DNA from: Helicobacter cetorum MIT 99-5656 | Lineage (GTDB): Bacteria > Campylobacterota > Campylobacteria > Campylobacterales > Helicobacteraceae | NCBI RefSeq assembly: GCF_000259275.1 | Contig: NC_017735.1 | Location: 1,240,001-1,304,000, forward strand | Direction: 5' to 3' | DNA length: 64,000 nt | In this document: piece after piece, positions 8,619-20,100 of the stretch | Position numbering within the stretch: position 1 is the stretch's first letter | How the letters are laid out: each line of letters starts with the position of its first letter | Notes under the pieces: generated by a model | Seen by the model: the letters and a program-made list of their open reading frames with translations, nothing else | What the model was told of the DNA's origin: nothing | Databases searched by the model: none | Program-made: the position numbers and the translations under genes

Positions 8619-11600
8619 TTATTCTAAATAATCTTGCAGGGCTAGCAACTTGTCTTCTTTAGAACCTTTTTCTAACGCTAAGAGCAAGACCTCTATTGCA
8701 CTTAAAGTGGTGAAATAACTCACATGGTTTTTAAGCACAGAAGTGCGGATAAGTTTGGCATCGCCTTGAGATTTATTATCACTCGTATTAATCGCCATGC
8801 TGATTTCTCCATTCATCATTAAGTCTATAATATTAGGGCGACCTTCTGAGATTTTAAGCACTTTTAAAGACTTTACTCCGGCTTTTTCTAAGGCTTTATG
8901 CGTGCCTTCTGTAGCACATAATTCAAAGCCTAATTTAACTAAGCGTTTCAATAAATCGCATGCTTTTTCTTTATCCTTATCTTTTATGGAAACAAAAATA
9001 AGCCCCTTGTTTTGAATAGGGTTAAAACAAGCCATTTGAGCCTTGAAAAATGCCTGCCCCAAAGAACTCGCAATTCCCATAACTTCGCCTGTGCTTTTCA
9101 TCTCAGGCCCTAGAATTAAATCCGCTCCATAGAGTTTATTAAAAGGAAAAACTGCTTCTTTTAAAGCCACAAAATTTGGCATTTTAGGTTTATAAACTCC
9201 CTTAGAATACTCCACAATACCCTTTTTATCATAAAATTTAAGGGCTTCTTGTAAGTCTTCTAACACCATAACCCTAGTAGCCACTTTAGCCAAAGGAATG
9301 CCTAAAGCCTTGCTTAAAAACGGCACCGTTCTACTTGCCCTAGGATTAACTTCAATCAAATAAAGCGAATCATTATAAACAGCAAACTGAATATTTAATA
9401 GCCCTACTACGCCTAAATGAATAGCGATTTTTGCGGTCGTTTGCTCAATCTCATCTAAAATCTTAGAACTTAGAGTTGAAGGGATAAAGCATGCTGAATC
9501 GCCTGAATGAATGCCCGCCTCTTCAATATGCTGTAAAATGCCCGCAATATAGACATCTTTTTTATCACAAATGGCATCTACATCTAACTCAATCGCCTTT
9601 TCCAAAAACTTATCAATTAAAAGCGGATTTTTAGGGCTAATCTCTAAAGAATGCGTAACATTTTCTAAATAATGGCGTAACTCTTCAATATTTTCTAAAG
9701 TTCGCATATATTGCCCCCCTAGCACATAACTAGGACGCACAATAATAGGAAAACCAATCAAATTAGCAATGCTATAGGCTTCATCAATACTCTTTGCCAT
9801 GCCATTTTCAGGCTGTTTGATATTAAGCTCTTTTAAAAAGAGTGAAAATTTTTCTCTATCTTCTGCAATATCAATCACTTTAAAAGGCGTGCCAATAATA
9901 GGGGCTTGCATTTTAGCTAAATCTTTAGCGAGTTTTAGGGGTGTTTGTCCCCCAAAATGCACGATAATGCCATCTACAAGCTCTCTTTCTATAATCGCTT
10001 TCACGCACTCAAAGTGAATGGGTTCAAAATAGAGTGTATCACTTGTATCATAATCAGTGCTTACGGTTTCTGGATTACAATTAAGCATGACACTTTGAAT
10101 GTTTAAATCTTTTAGAGCAAAGCTTGCATGCACACAGCAATAATCAAACTCAATGCCTTGACCAATGCGATTAGGCCCAGAACCTATGATGAGAATTTTC
10201 TTTTCTCTATTTTTTTGAATGGATGCTAGTTTTAAAGCATTAGGGGCATAGGTAGAATACAAATAAGGCGTAAGCGATAAAAACTCCGCTGCACAAGTAT
10301 CCACTTCTTCAAAATTAGGGGTAATTTGTAAGGTTTTTCTAGCTAATTCCACTTCAAAAGGGCTAACTTCCAAACATTCATTTTCTTTGATTTTAGTTGC
10401 AATTCTAACATCGCTAAAACCTAAGTTTTTAAGCTCTCTCAATTTTAAAGCATTCGTTAAAACGCTAGAATTAATGCTTTCTTCTACTTCTACTAACTTC
10501 TGAATTTGGTGTAAAAACCACTTATCAATCCGACACAATTCAAAAACTTCATCAACAGAAACTTTCAATCTAAACGCATCAGCGATATAAAGCAATCGCT
10601 TGAAATTTGGTCGGCGGATTTCTTTTTTAATGCTCTCTAAGTCCTTGCTTAAGGATTCAAACCCTAGCCAATTATTTTCTAAAGAGCATAACGCCTTTTG
10701 CAAAGCCTCTAAGAAATTTCCCCCTATTCCCATCACTTCGCCAATGCTTTTCATAGAAGTTCCTAGAGTGCTTGAAACGCCGGCAAATTTTTCAAACGCA
10801 AAGCGAGGAATTTTGACTACGATATAATCCAAACTAGGCTCAAAACTCGCTGGAGTGTTGGTAATATCATTTTTGATTTCATCTAGGCTAAAGCCCACTG
10901 CAAGCATGGTTGCGACTTTTGCGATAGGAAAGCCGGTTGCTTTTGATGCTAAAGCAGAGCTACGACTCACTCGTGGATTCATTTCAATCACAACCATTCT
11001 TAAAGTTTCTGGATGGATAGCAAATTGCACATTACTTCCGCCGGTATCTACACCAATCTCTCTTAAAATCGCAAAGCTTGCATCTCGCATGCGTTGGTAT
11101 TCTTTATCTGTTAGGGTGAGACTAGGAGCAATCGTTATGCTATCGCCGGTATGAACGCCCATAGGGTCAATATTTTCAATACAGCACACAATAATACAAT
11201 TATCCTTGCTGTCTCGTATGACCTCCATTTCATATTCTTTCCACCCTAGCAAGGACTCTTCAATCAAAATTTCACTAATAGGCGATGCTTCTAAGGCACT
11301 CTTAGCTAACTCTTGAAACTCTTCAATATTATAAGCTACCCCACTCCCTCCGCCTGCTAGAGTGAAACTCGCTCTAATAATAGCTGGAAAACCAATTTCT
11401 TTAATCGCCTCTAAGGCCTCTAATTCTGTGTAGGCATAACGCCCCCTAGGCAAGTCCATGCCAATTTTTAGCATAGCCTCTTTGAAGGCTTGCCTGTCTT
11501 CGCCTTTTTTAATCGCATCAATCTTAGCCCCTAAAAGCTCTACGCCCTCTAACATGCCCCTTTCATGCATTTCTAAGACCACATTTAAAGCGGTTTGTCC

Positions 11601-11873
11601 GCCCATCGTGGGTAAAATGGCATCAATTTTTTCATTTTTAATAATTTCTGCGATATTTTCTGGGGTAATGGGCTGAATGTAAGTTCTGTGTGAAAATTCA
11701 GGGTCAGTCATCACGGTGGCTGGATTGGAATTGATTAAGATAACTCTATAGCCTAAGGATTTTAAGGTCTTGCAACTTTGAGTCCCTGAGTAATCAAACT
11801 CACAAGCTTGTCCAATCACAATAGGGCCTGAACCTATAAGTAGAATATTAGAAATATCGGTGCGTTTAGGCAT
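8619..11873 (-). CDS. carB: carbamoyl-phosphate synthase large subunit
   Basis: 1084 residues, the normal length for CarB. It makes carbamoyl phosphate from bicarbonate, ATP and the ammonia passed from CarA, for pyrimidine and arginine synthesis in the cytoplasm. Two homologous halves are visible, each with a preATP-grasp GSGPxx[11 protein letters not shown] segment (residues about 15-30 and 565-585) followed by an ATP-grasp domain. The C-terminal part contains the MGS-like allosteric domain with TEGTHKALE. The ATG at 11873 is chosen because AAGGA lies six bases upstream; the in-frame TTG at 11879 touches the AAGGA. carA is not in the window, as usual for H. pylori. Confidence 0.97.
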   Translation of the reverse strand: MPKRTDISNILLIGSGPIVIGQACEFDYSGTQSCKTLKSLGYRVILINSNPATVMTDPEFSHRTYIQPITPENIAEIIKNEKIDAILPTMGGQTALNVVLEMHERGMLEGVELLGAKIDAIKKGEDRQAFKEAMLKIGMDLPRGRYAYTELEALEAIKEIGFPAIIRASFTLAGGGSGVAYNIEEFQELAKSALEASPISEILIEESLLGWKEYEMEVIRDSKDNCIIVCCIENIDPMGVHTGDSITIAPSLTLTDKEYQRMRDASFAILREIGVDTGGSNVQFAIHPETLRMVVIEMNPRVSRSSALASKATGFPIAKVATMLAVGFSLDEIKNDITNTPASFEPSLDYIVVKIPRFAFEKFAGVSSTLGTSMKSIGEVMGIGGNFLEALQKALCSLENNWLGFESLSKDLESIKKEIRRPNFKRLLYIADAFRLKVSVDEVFELCRIDKWFLHQIQKLVEVEESINSSVLTNALKLRELKNLGFSDVRIATKIKENECLEVSPFEVELARKTLQITPNFEEVDTCAAEFLSLTPYLYSTYAPNALKLASIQKNREKKILIIGSGPNRIGQGIEFDYCCVHASFALKDLNIQSVMLNCNPETVSTDYDTSDTLYFEPIHFECVKAIIERELVDGIIVHFGGQTPLKLAKDLAKMQAPIIGTPFKVIDIAEDREKFSLFLKELNIKQPENGMAKSIDEAYSIANLIGFPIIVRPSYVLGGQYMRTLENIEELRHYLENVTHSLEISPKNPLLIDKFLEKAIELDVDAICDKKDVYIAGILQHIEEAGIHSGDSACFIPSTLSSKILDEIEQTTAKIAIHLGVVGLLNIQFAVYNDSLYLIEVNPRASRTVPFLSKALGIPLAKVATRVMVLEDLQEALKFYDKKGIVEYSKGVYKPKMPNFVALKEAVFPFNKLYGADLILGPEMKSTGEVMGIASSLGQAFFKAQMACFNPIQNKGLIFVSIKDKDKEKACDLLKRLVKLGFELCATEGTHKALEKAGVKSLKVLKISEGRPNIIDLMMNGEISMAINTSDNKSQGDAKLIRTSVLKNHVSYFTTLSAIEVLLLALEKGSKEDKLLALQDYLE

Positions 11874-11936
11874 AATCAATCCTTAAGAATGTGAAGCGAA
11901 GTGTCATAAATACTTTAAGATATTTTTTAAGTTTTT

Positions 11937-11966
11937 AAAATAATGCGTTTCACAACGCATTATTTT
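11937..11966 (-). terminator. strong hairpin terminator after the YccA gene
   Basis: A perfect 13 bp inverted repeat, AAAATAATGCGTT (11937-11949) and AACGCATTATTTT (11954-11966), with a TCAC loop. It ends in a T-rich arm on both strands. It lies 25 bases downstream of the YccA stop on the minus strand and separates that gene from carB. Confidence 0.8.
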
Positions 11967-11969
11967 AGT

Positions 11970-11978
11970 CCCCCCCCC
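11970..11978. repeat. C9 homopolymer between the YccA gene stop and its terminator
   Basis: Nine consecutive C on the plus strand (G9 on the sense strand of the YccA gene), 12 bases after the YccA stop codon and 3 bases before the terminator stem. It is intergenic, so length changes could affect only transcript ends or carB leader sequence. Confidence 0.9.
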
Positions 11979-11990
11979 TACCTTTTCAAA

Positions 11991-12686
11991 TTATCTGTCT
12001 CTATCTGAAAAAATACCGATGAGCTGCAAAATAGAAATAAAGACATTTAAGAAGTCTAAATACAAGCTCACCGCCGCATCAATAGGACTATCATACATGC
12101 CCTTAACAATGTTTTGAGTGTCATAAGCGATATACAAGCTAAATAAAATCGCACTCGCCCCAGCAATGACAACTTGAAACATAGGATTACCCAAGAACAA
12201 GTTAATGAGCGAACACACCACTACCACGATTAACGCAATAAAGAGCATTTTGCCCATATTAGCTAAGTCATTTTTGGTCTTTAAAGCATACACACTCATT
12301 AAAGCAAAGACAATGGTCGTCATGCCTAGTGCTTGCCAAATTGCCCCTAAACCAGCTTTTGCAATGACCATACCAAGTAATGGAACTAGAGTAACCCCTG
12401 ATAAAGAAGTGAAAGCAAAGAGCATAAACAGGTTCAACCCAGGCTTAGATTTAGAAAACATCAAACCAAAAAACGCCGCAATTTCAGCGATGAAAAACAC
12501 CCATTTATACTGCACCACGGCTTGAAAATTCATCAAACCTAGCAACGCTCCGATTGTGGCTAATAACAAACTGCCAGCAAAGAATTTATAAGTTGTCTTA
12601 ACAAAACTCACCAGCTCGCTTTCATGCAACACGCCGACTGAACTTTCTGCGTATGCGTGAGAGCCTGCCCTATTATACAACGCCAT
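11991..12686 (-). CDS. YccA/Bax-inhibitor-1 family inner-membrane protein
   Basis: 231 residues with seven predicted membrane segments after a roughly 30-residue N-terminal tail. The segments include FAGSLLLATIGALLGLMNF, WVFFIAEIAAFFGLMF and VVIAGASAILFSLYIAYDTQ. The terminal helix with LYLDFLNVFISILQLIG is characteristic of the BI-1/YccA family. In E. coli, YccA binds and modulates the FtsH membrane protease; some BI-1 proteins leak calcium. The ATG at 12686 has AAGGAG upstream. It is monocistronic: a strong terminator follows. The H. pylori counterpart is HP0920. Confidence 0.9.
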   Translation of the reverse strand: MALYNRAGSHAYAESSVGVLHESELVSFVKTTYKFFAGSLLLATIGALLGLMNFQAVVQYKWVFFIAEIAAFFGLMFSKSKPGLNLFMLFAFTSLSGVTLVPLLGMVIAKAGLGAIWQALGMTTIVFALMSVYALKTKNDLANMGKMLFIALIVVVVCSLINLFLGNPMFQVVIAGASAILFSLYIAYDTQNIVKGMYDSPIDAAVSLYLDFLNVFISILQLIGIFSDRDR

Positions 12687-12831
12687 AATTAAGCTCCTTT
12701 GTATTAAATTTTTAAAAACATTTTAATTAACCCTAAAAAGGTCAAATATAATAACACAAAATGTAGTAAAATACCAAACAAAACTCCCTAAAAATTGAGA
12801 CTGAAATCATAAAAATAGGATAATGGTTACG

Positions 12832-13839
12832 ATGAAAATTTTCATTAATGGATTTGGTCGTATTGGACGATGCGTATTAAGAGCCATCATAGAGCGTTAT
12901 AGTGGTGCGATAGAAGTTGTAGGCATCAACGACCCTGCTAATTGGGAAATTCTAGCTTATCTTTTAGAGCATGACAGCACGCACAGATTGCTTGCAAACG
13001 AAGTAATTTACCATAGCAATAAGCTCATCATTGACACCCTAGAAATCCCTACTTTCAACACTATACAGGACTTAAAAGGCGTAGATGTTTTAATAGAGTG
13101 TTCAGGAAAGTTTTTAGAGCCTAAAATGCTAGAAAATTATCTCTTGCTTGGGGCTAAAAAAGTCATTTTATCCGCTCCCTTTATGGGTGAATACGATGAA
13201 AACAAATACCCCACTTTAGTTTATGGCATTAACCACACGACTTATAAAAACCAAAACATCATCTCTAACGCATCTTGCACTACAAACGCCATTGCCCCTA
13301 TTTGTGCTATTTTAGATAAAGCGTTTCATATACAAGAAGGTACACTTACTACTATTCATAGCTATACTAGCGACCAGCATTTAATAGATTTAGCCCATCA
13401 TTTTGATAAACGCCGCTCAAGAGCGGCTGCAAGTAACATTATCCCCACCACCACTAAAGCCGCTCTAGCCCTACACAAAGTCCTACCTAATCTCAAAAAT
13501 AAAATGCATGGGCATAGCGTAAGAGTGCCTAGCCTTGATGTATCCATGATAGATTTAAGCCTATCCTTAGAAAAAAAGGCTTCCAAAGAATTGTTGAACG
13601 ACTTATTAAGAAAAGCGTCCAAAGGGGGGTTAAAGGGCGTATTAGATATAGATTTAAAAGAGAGAGTAAGTTCTGATTTTATTTCTAATCCTCATAGCGT
13701 TATTGTTGCCACTGATTTAACTTTCACGCTAGAAAATATGGTAAAAATTATGGCGTGGTATGATAATGAGTGGGGGTATTCTAACCGCCTGATTGATATG
13801 GCACAATTTGTGCATAACTATGTCTATCAAATAATTTAA
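12832..13839 (+). CDS. glyceraldehyde-3-phosphate dehydrogenase paralogue (HP0921 type)
   Basis: About 335 residues. An NAD-binding Rossmann start [13 protein letters not shown] leads to the catalytic loop [12 protein letters not shown] (active cysteine about residue 147), then [25 protein letters not shown] and the C-terminal [12 protein letters not shown]. All active-site motifs are intact, so phosphorylating GAPDH activity is expected. H. pylori has two GAPDH genes and this is the HP0921 one by its motif details. It could act in glycolysis/gluconeogenesis or on erythrose-4-phosphate. AGGA lies 2 bases before the ATG at 12823 and 11 before the ATG at 12832; I prefer 12832 because family members begin at MKIFINGFG. 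Confidence 0.93.
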   Translation: MKIFINGFGRIGRCVLRAIIERYSGAIEVVGINDPANWEILAYLLEHDSTHRLLANEVIYHSNKLIIDTLEIPTFNTIQDLKGVDVLIECSGKFLEPKMLENYLLLGAKKVILSAPFMGEYDENKYPTLVYGINHTTYKNQNIISNASCTTNAIAPICAILDKAFHIQEGTLTTIHSYTSDQHLIDLAHHFDKRRSRAAASNIIPTTTKAALALHKVLPNLKNKMHGHSVRVPSLDVSMIDLSLSLEKKASKELLNDLLRKASKGGLKGVLDIDLKERVSSDFISNPHSVIVATDLTFTLENMVKIMAWYDNEWGYSNRLIDMAQFVHNYVYQII

Positions 13840-13910
13840 ATTAAAGAGATTGTATCTGTATTCATATTAAAAGAGTATAGTAAGCACACTTTTAAGTATC
13901 GGAGTTTTAG

Positions 13911-14102
13911 ATGATACACAAAAAAGCTAGATTGATTTTTAAAAGAAAATCAGCTCAAATTTCTAAAAGCTTTAAAAAACGCTTTCTTAAGAAAAAGCCC
14001 TTAAAATGTGCGAAAAAGACTTTAAAAATCATTAAAAATCAAAGCAAGATATTAAAAAGTTTAAAAATATTATCCATTTTAAAACCTAAAAAAAGAGTTT
14101 AA
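13911..14102 (+). CDS. 63-residue lysine-rich ORF, probable frameshifted N-terminus of VlpC
   Basis: The ATG at 13911 is preceded by CGGAG seven bases upstream, the best ribosome-binding site in this interval. The product is extremely basic (repeated KK, KKR, KKK) and has no membrane segment. It ends 14 bases before the TTG used by vlpC. Its last codons cross an A7 tract (14088-14094); adding one A would fuse this frame with vlpC without any stop, giving continuous Lys-rich sequence. It is either the real start of VlpC with a single-base change, a phase-variable leader, or a separately translated leader peptide that couples vlpC translation. I know no independent family for it. Confidence 0.5.
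   Translation: MIHKKARLIFKRKSAQISKSFKKRFLKKKPLKCAKKTLKIIKNQSKILKSLKILSILKPKKRV
14088..14094 (+). repeat. A7 tract at the junction of the leader ORF and vlpC
   Basis: Seven A between CCT and GAG near the end of the leader ORF. The vlpC frame is open from 14090 onward. A gain of one base here, or a -1 ribosomal slip, joins the two frames exactly. Confidence 0.85.
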
Positions 14103-14116
14103 AAAAATATCATTGC

Positions 14117-17100
14117 TTGAAAACTAAAAAAATTAAAAGATTTAAAAATCACATTCAAAAGCCTTTTAAACTCCCTTTAAAAGCAGTTAAGACAAACATT
14201 AAAAAATCTTTTTTTGATAAAAGAGCTTTTTTAAGGGCTTCAGTTTTTGTGGTAGGAATACTTGGGGAATTGCATGACTTAAAAGCTGGTTGCACAACTT
14301 GGTCATGGTCGACTTGGAGCAATGTGGATAATATTGAAAAGGGCGCTAATTCACCCACGCATAACTCCTATTGTCTTTTTAGCAGCACTCAAGGTTCTGG
14401 AACTTATCATTTAAATAGTCTTACCACTTATAGTAGCTCTGGGGCAAGTTTTACGCAAAAATTCAATGGGGGCATTCTTGATGTAACAGGAAGTATCCTT
14501 TTTGGAGATGTGGGCTATTTAGGATACATAACAGGCACTTATGACGCCCAAAACATTAATTTTAATTCTAGCCATATTACAACCGGAAATCAATGGTCTA
14601 GTGGTGGTGGAGCTACGCTCAATTTCAATGCATCAAATAGTCTCACAATAACTCAAGCAAATTTTAATAATAGCAAGGCTGGGTCGCAACACTCCTATAT
14701 GAATTTTAGCGGTTCTAGTATCAATGTAAGTGGCTCTAGCTTCACAGACAACACTAATGGGGGCTTTAGTTTTGGTAGCAATGGGAGCAATAGCGCTAGC
14801 AGCACCTTTAATCAAACCCATTTTAATGAAGGGACTTATAATTTTAAAAGCACTAACGCTACTTTTCAAAATTCCACTTTCAATCAAGGGATTTATAGTT
14901 TCAATGATAGCACGAGTCTAAGCTTTAATAACGATACTTTCAATCAAGGCACTTATGAATTTAATGCCAGCAAGATTAATTTTTCAGGCACTAACACTTT
15001 AAATTCAAGCTCGCCTTTTGCTAACCTTAAGGGTAATGTGTCTTTTAGTTCTAGTTCTAACACTATTTTTAACATCAATCAAACCCTTAATAATAATCAA
15101 ACCTACAATATCCTTACCACAAATGGGACAATTCAGTATGGGGTTTATCAAAGCTATTTGTGGGATTTAATCAACTATAAGGGCAATAAAGCAATCAGTC
15201 ATAGCGAAATAAGTAGTCATGTCTATGATGTAACTTTTAATATTAATGGACAAAAAGAAACTTTACAAGAAACTTTTAATCACAACTCTATCAGTACTCA
15301 GTTTTTAGGAAATTTACAAAATCAGGCTCAAAACACCGCCACAAAGGATTTGACTGACACGCAAAATGCCTTAAATAATGCTAATACTGACAATGCCACC
15401 ACCCATTCATACCACTCTTATGAAAACAGCAAAAATCCTACCATAGCCCAAGCGGATAAAACCCTAGAAGAAACCAATTCAAAAATTAAGCAAGACAAAG
15501 AAAATTTACAACAAGATTTAGATAATGTCAAACAACTAGCTAACGCTAAAGATTTTAATGAAGAAGCTTTTAACCAAGCCCAAGCTAAAGAGCAACAAGA
15601 TTTAAAAACATTAGAAAAAGATGAAAACGCTTTTAATAAAGACAAACAGGAATTAAATGAAGCTATAGCTGATGCTAAACCTATAAATCCTACCCCAACA
15701 CCACACACCCCTAAAGTAGAACCAAAGCCTATAGCACACAACACGCCAAGCCCCACACCTAAGGCAGAGCCTACACCACCACAACCATCGCCCCCCACTC
15801 AAAATTTACCCACAATAAATGTTTGGGGTGGGGTTTATGAACTCAATAATCAAACCTATTCCAAGAAAGGCATCTATTATATCAATCCTAACAATCAAAC
15901 CCTAAGCACCTATACAGCTAACTTGCTAGGAAGAAGTTTTGATGTGAATATCACTCAAGGCACTCTGATTATAGGGAATAACACAGAAAGCGTGAATACC
16001 AAGGGTTTGATTTGGATAGGGCATGGGGGCTTTGGCTACATTACCGGAACTTTTAGTGCGACTGATATTTACCTGACCAATCATTTTAAAACCGGCGAAG
16101 GTGTTTCAGGTTCAGATGGTGGGGGAGCTACCATTACCTTTAATGCAAGTAATAATATCACTATGGATGGCTTGGATTATAACAACGCTAAAACCGTTAC
16201 CAAAATGATTCAAACTGAGGCTAGTCAGCACTCTTATACCAATTTTAACGCTACAAATACTATTAGTGTAACTCATTCAAGTTTTAGCGATATGACTTGG
16301 GGGAAATTCAGTTTTATAGCTAATAATATCTCGTTTTCTAACACTTCGTTTAATGGCTTCACTAACCCCGGTGGCTCAAGCATTATCAACGCCCATGCCA
16401 CAAATTCTTTGAGCTTTGCTAATTCCCATTTGAATGGCGGAGCGGTTTATGAGCTACAAGCAAAAAATATTATTTTTAATAACACGCAAGCGGTTTTTAA
16501 TGTCTTATCTTCTAGGGGGACAAGTAATTTTAGCGGTAATACAGAACTTCTAGGCAACACGAATTTTCAGCTTAATTCTCAAAGCTTGCTGAACTTTAAC
16601 AATAATACAACCTTACAAAATAATGCGAATATCACAATTAGCGATAAGAGTCAAGTCGCTTTCAAAAACGCTTTAACCCTTAATGATAACACTAATTTAA
16701 GCCTAGATAATCAAGGTGTTTTAAATGCGAGTGGCACAAGCACTTTTAATCATCAAGCAAGTCTCAACATCAATAATAAAAGTCAAGCGACTTTTAATCA
16801 TCTCATCTTTAATGGGGGGACACTCAGTCTCAATACTAACAGTAAGCTAAATGCTACTAACGCCACTTTTTCAAACAACACCACTATTAATTTAGTCAAT
16901 AGCACTTTATTAGCGAACAACACAAACTCATTAAACGCTAACATTAATTTTCAAGGCACAAGCCAAGCCACTTTTCAAGGAAACGCTACTACTAATACAG
17001 CAAGTTTTACTTTTGATAGCACAAGCTCATTGAATTTTGGTAGTAACCTTACGGCTAATGGGGTGCTGAATTTTAAGGGTTATGGGGGTTCTTCAGCCAA

Positions 17101-20100
17101 GGCTTTAATGAATGTTAGCGGACAATTTATTTTAGGAAATCATGCAAATATTGATTTATCTAACATTAATATTTTTGATAATATTAAAAAATCTGTAACC
17201 TACAATCTATTAAACGCTCAAAAAGGTATTGCTGGCATTAGTGGGGCTAATGGCTATGAAAAAATCCTTTTTTATGGCATGAAAATCCAAAACGCTACTT
17301 ATAGCGACAATGATAATATCCAAACTTGGACTTTCATAAACCCCCTTAATTCTTCTCAAATCATTAAAGAGAGTATTAAAAAGGGGGATTTAGCCATAGA
17401 AGTTTTAAACAACCCTAGCCCTGTCTCTAACACTATCTTTAATATCGCCCCTGAGCTTTATCATTACCAAACTTCTAAACAAAATTCTACCGGCTATAGC
17501 TATGACTATAGCGATGATAAAATAGGCACTTATTACCTAACTAGCAATATTAAGGGTCTTTTTACTCCTAAAGGCTCTCAAACTTCTCAAACCCCAGGCA
17601 CTTATAGTGCGTTTAATCAGCCTTTGAGTAGTTTAAATATCTATAACAAAGGCTTTTCTAGTAAAAATCTAAAAACGCTTTTAGGTATTCTCTCTCAAAA
17701 TTCTAGCACTCTAAAAGAGATGATTAAATCCAATCAATTGGATAATCTCAATAGCGTCCATGAAGTGGTGCAAATCTTAGATAAGATTAAGATTACCCCT
17801 AATCAAAAGCAAGCACTCTTAGATACTATCAGTCATTTAAGCGTTGATATCAATCAAACCTTTGACAATGGCAACTTAGTCATAGGTGCTACCAACGATA
17901 ACACCACGCATTCTACCAGCTCTATATGGTTTGGGGGCAATGGCTATACCAGTCCTTGTCTAGTAAGCTCCACTACTTGCTCTTCTTTTAGAAACACTTA
18001 TTTAGGGCAATTATTAGACTCTACTTCAGCTGATTTGGGCTATATCAACGCTCATTTCAAAGCTAAAAGTATTTACATCACCGGCACGCTTGGAAGTGGC
18101 AATGCATTTAAGAGTGGGGGAAGTGCAGATATAACTTTTCAAAGCCTTAATAACTTAGTGCTAAATCAGGCTAATGTAGAAGCTCAAGCTACAGACAATA
18201 TCTTTAATCTCTTAGGTCAAAAAGGACTTGATAAAATCTTTAATCAAGGGAATTTAGCGAATATTCTTAGTCAAGTCGCTATGGAAAAAATCAAGCAAGC
18301 CGGCGGTTTAGGGAATTTTGTAGAAAACGCCCTAAGCCCTTTGAGTAAGGAATTACCCACCAGCTTACAAAATGAAACCTTAGGGCAACTTATGGGTCAA
18401 AATAACTTAAATAATTTATTAAATAATAGTGGAGTGATGGGTGCAATCCAAAATATTATCAGCAAGAAACTAAGTATTTTTGGTAATTTTGTTACCCCAA
18501 CAATGATAGAGAACTACCTTGCTAAGCAGTCTTTAGAAAGCATGCTAAATGATAAAGGGCTTTTAAATACTATCGGTGGGTATATGAACGCTTCGGAGTT
18601 AAGCTCTATTTTAAGCATAGTTTTAAAAGATATTACTAATCCCCCTACAAACCTACAACAAGACATTAACATCGTGGCGAACAGATTATTAAATGAATTT
18701 TTAGGACAAGATATTGTTAAAAAGCTAGAAAATCAAGGTTTGGTTAGTAGTATTATCAATAAGGTCATTTCTCAAGGCGGATTAGGTGGCATTTATAATC
18801 AAGGTTTAGGAAGCGTCTTGCCACCATCTTTACAAAATGTGCTAAAGGAAAATCATTTAAGCTCCATTTTATCGCCTAAAGGCTTGCATGAGTTTTGGCA
18901 AAAAGGGTATTTTAACTTTTTAAGCAATGGCTATATTTTTGCAAATAATAGTTCTTTCAGTAATGCTACAGGGGGAGGGTTAAGCTTTATTTCTAATCAA
19001 TCCATTATCTTTAATGGCGATAATACCATTAACTTTAGCAAGTATCAAGGCACATTGACCTTCGCTTCTAATGATGTTTCTAACATCAATATTACAACCT
19101 TGAATGCCACCAATGGCTTAAATCTTAATGCAGGTTTAAGTAATGTAAGTGTTGAAAAAGGAAATATTTGCATCAATTTAGCCAATTGCCCTACAACAAA
19201 AAATAGCTCTACAAATTCTAATATACCCCCCACCAATGAATCCTTAAATGTCAGTGCGAATAACTTCACTTTCTTAGGCATCATCACTTCTAATGGAGCT
19301 ATTGATTTATCTCAAGTAACCCATGATAGTGTAATAGGCACACTCAATCTCAATGAGAATGCAACCTTGAAAGCAAATAACTTAACCATTACCAAAACCT
19401 TTAACAACGCTTCTAACTCTATGGCTAGTATTTATGGCGATTTGACCCTGACCCAGCAAGCAACTTTAAGCACCAATGCTAGTGGCTTGGATATTGGGGG
19501 AAATTTTAGTAGCTACGGTGATTTAATATTCAATCTTAATCATTCAATCTCTCACGCCATCATGGATATTAAAGGCACAGCTACCATGATGACTAATGCT
19601 AATAGCCCCTTAATCCAATTCAACATGCCTTCAAAAGAAGTAGGCACTTACACTCTTCTTAACAGCTCTAAAGCCATTTATTATGGGTATAACAACCAAA
19701 TTATAGGGGGCGATAGCTTAAGCGATTACCTTAAGCTTTACACACTCATTGATATTAATGGCAAGCACATGGTTATGACTAACAATGGCTTAACTTATAA
19801 TGGAAAAGCCGTGAATATTAAAGATGGTGGTTTGGTTATAGGCTTTAAAGATACTCAGGGTCAAAATATTTACACTTCAATTCTTTACAATAAAGTAAAA
19901 ATCATTATTTCTAATAATCCTATCAATCTACAAACCCCCACCTTGAAACAATATATCACTCAAATTCAAGGCATTAAAAGTGTGGAGAGCATTTATCAGG
20001 CTGGGGGAAGTGAAGCTATCAATTGGCTCAATCAAATCTTTGAAACTAGGGGAAGCCCTTTGTTTGCTCCCTATTATTTAGAAAGCCATTCAACAAAAGA

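Noticed and set aside
15418..15798. Long minus-strand open frame inside vlpC (126 codons)
   Set aside because: It is opposite the coiled-coil/proline-rich coding region; its cysteine- and serine-rich product is a composition artefact and has no ribosome-binding site.
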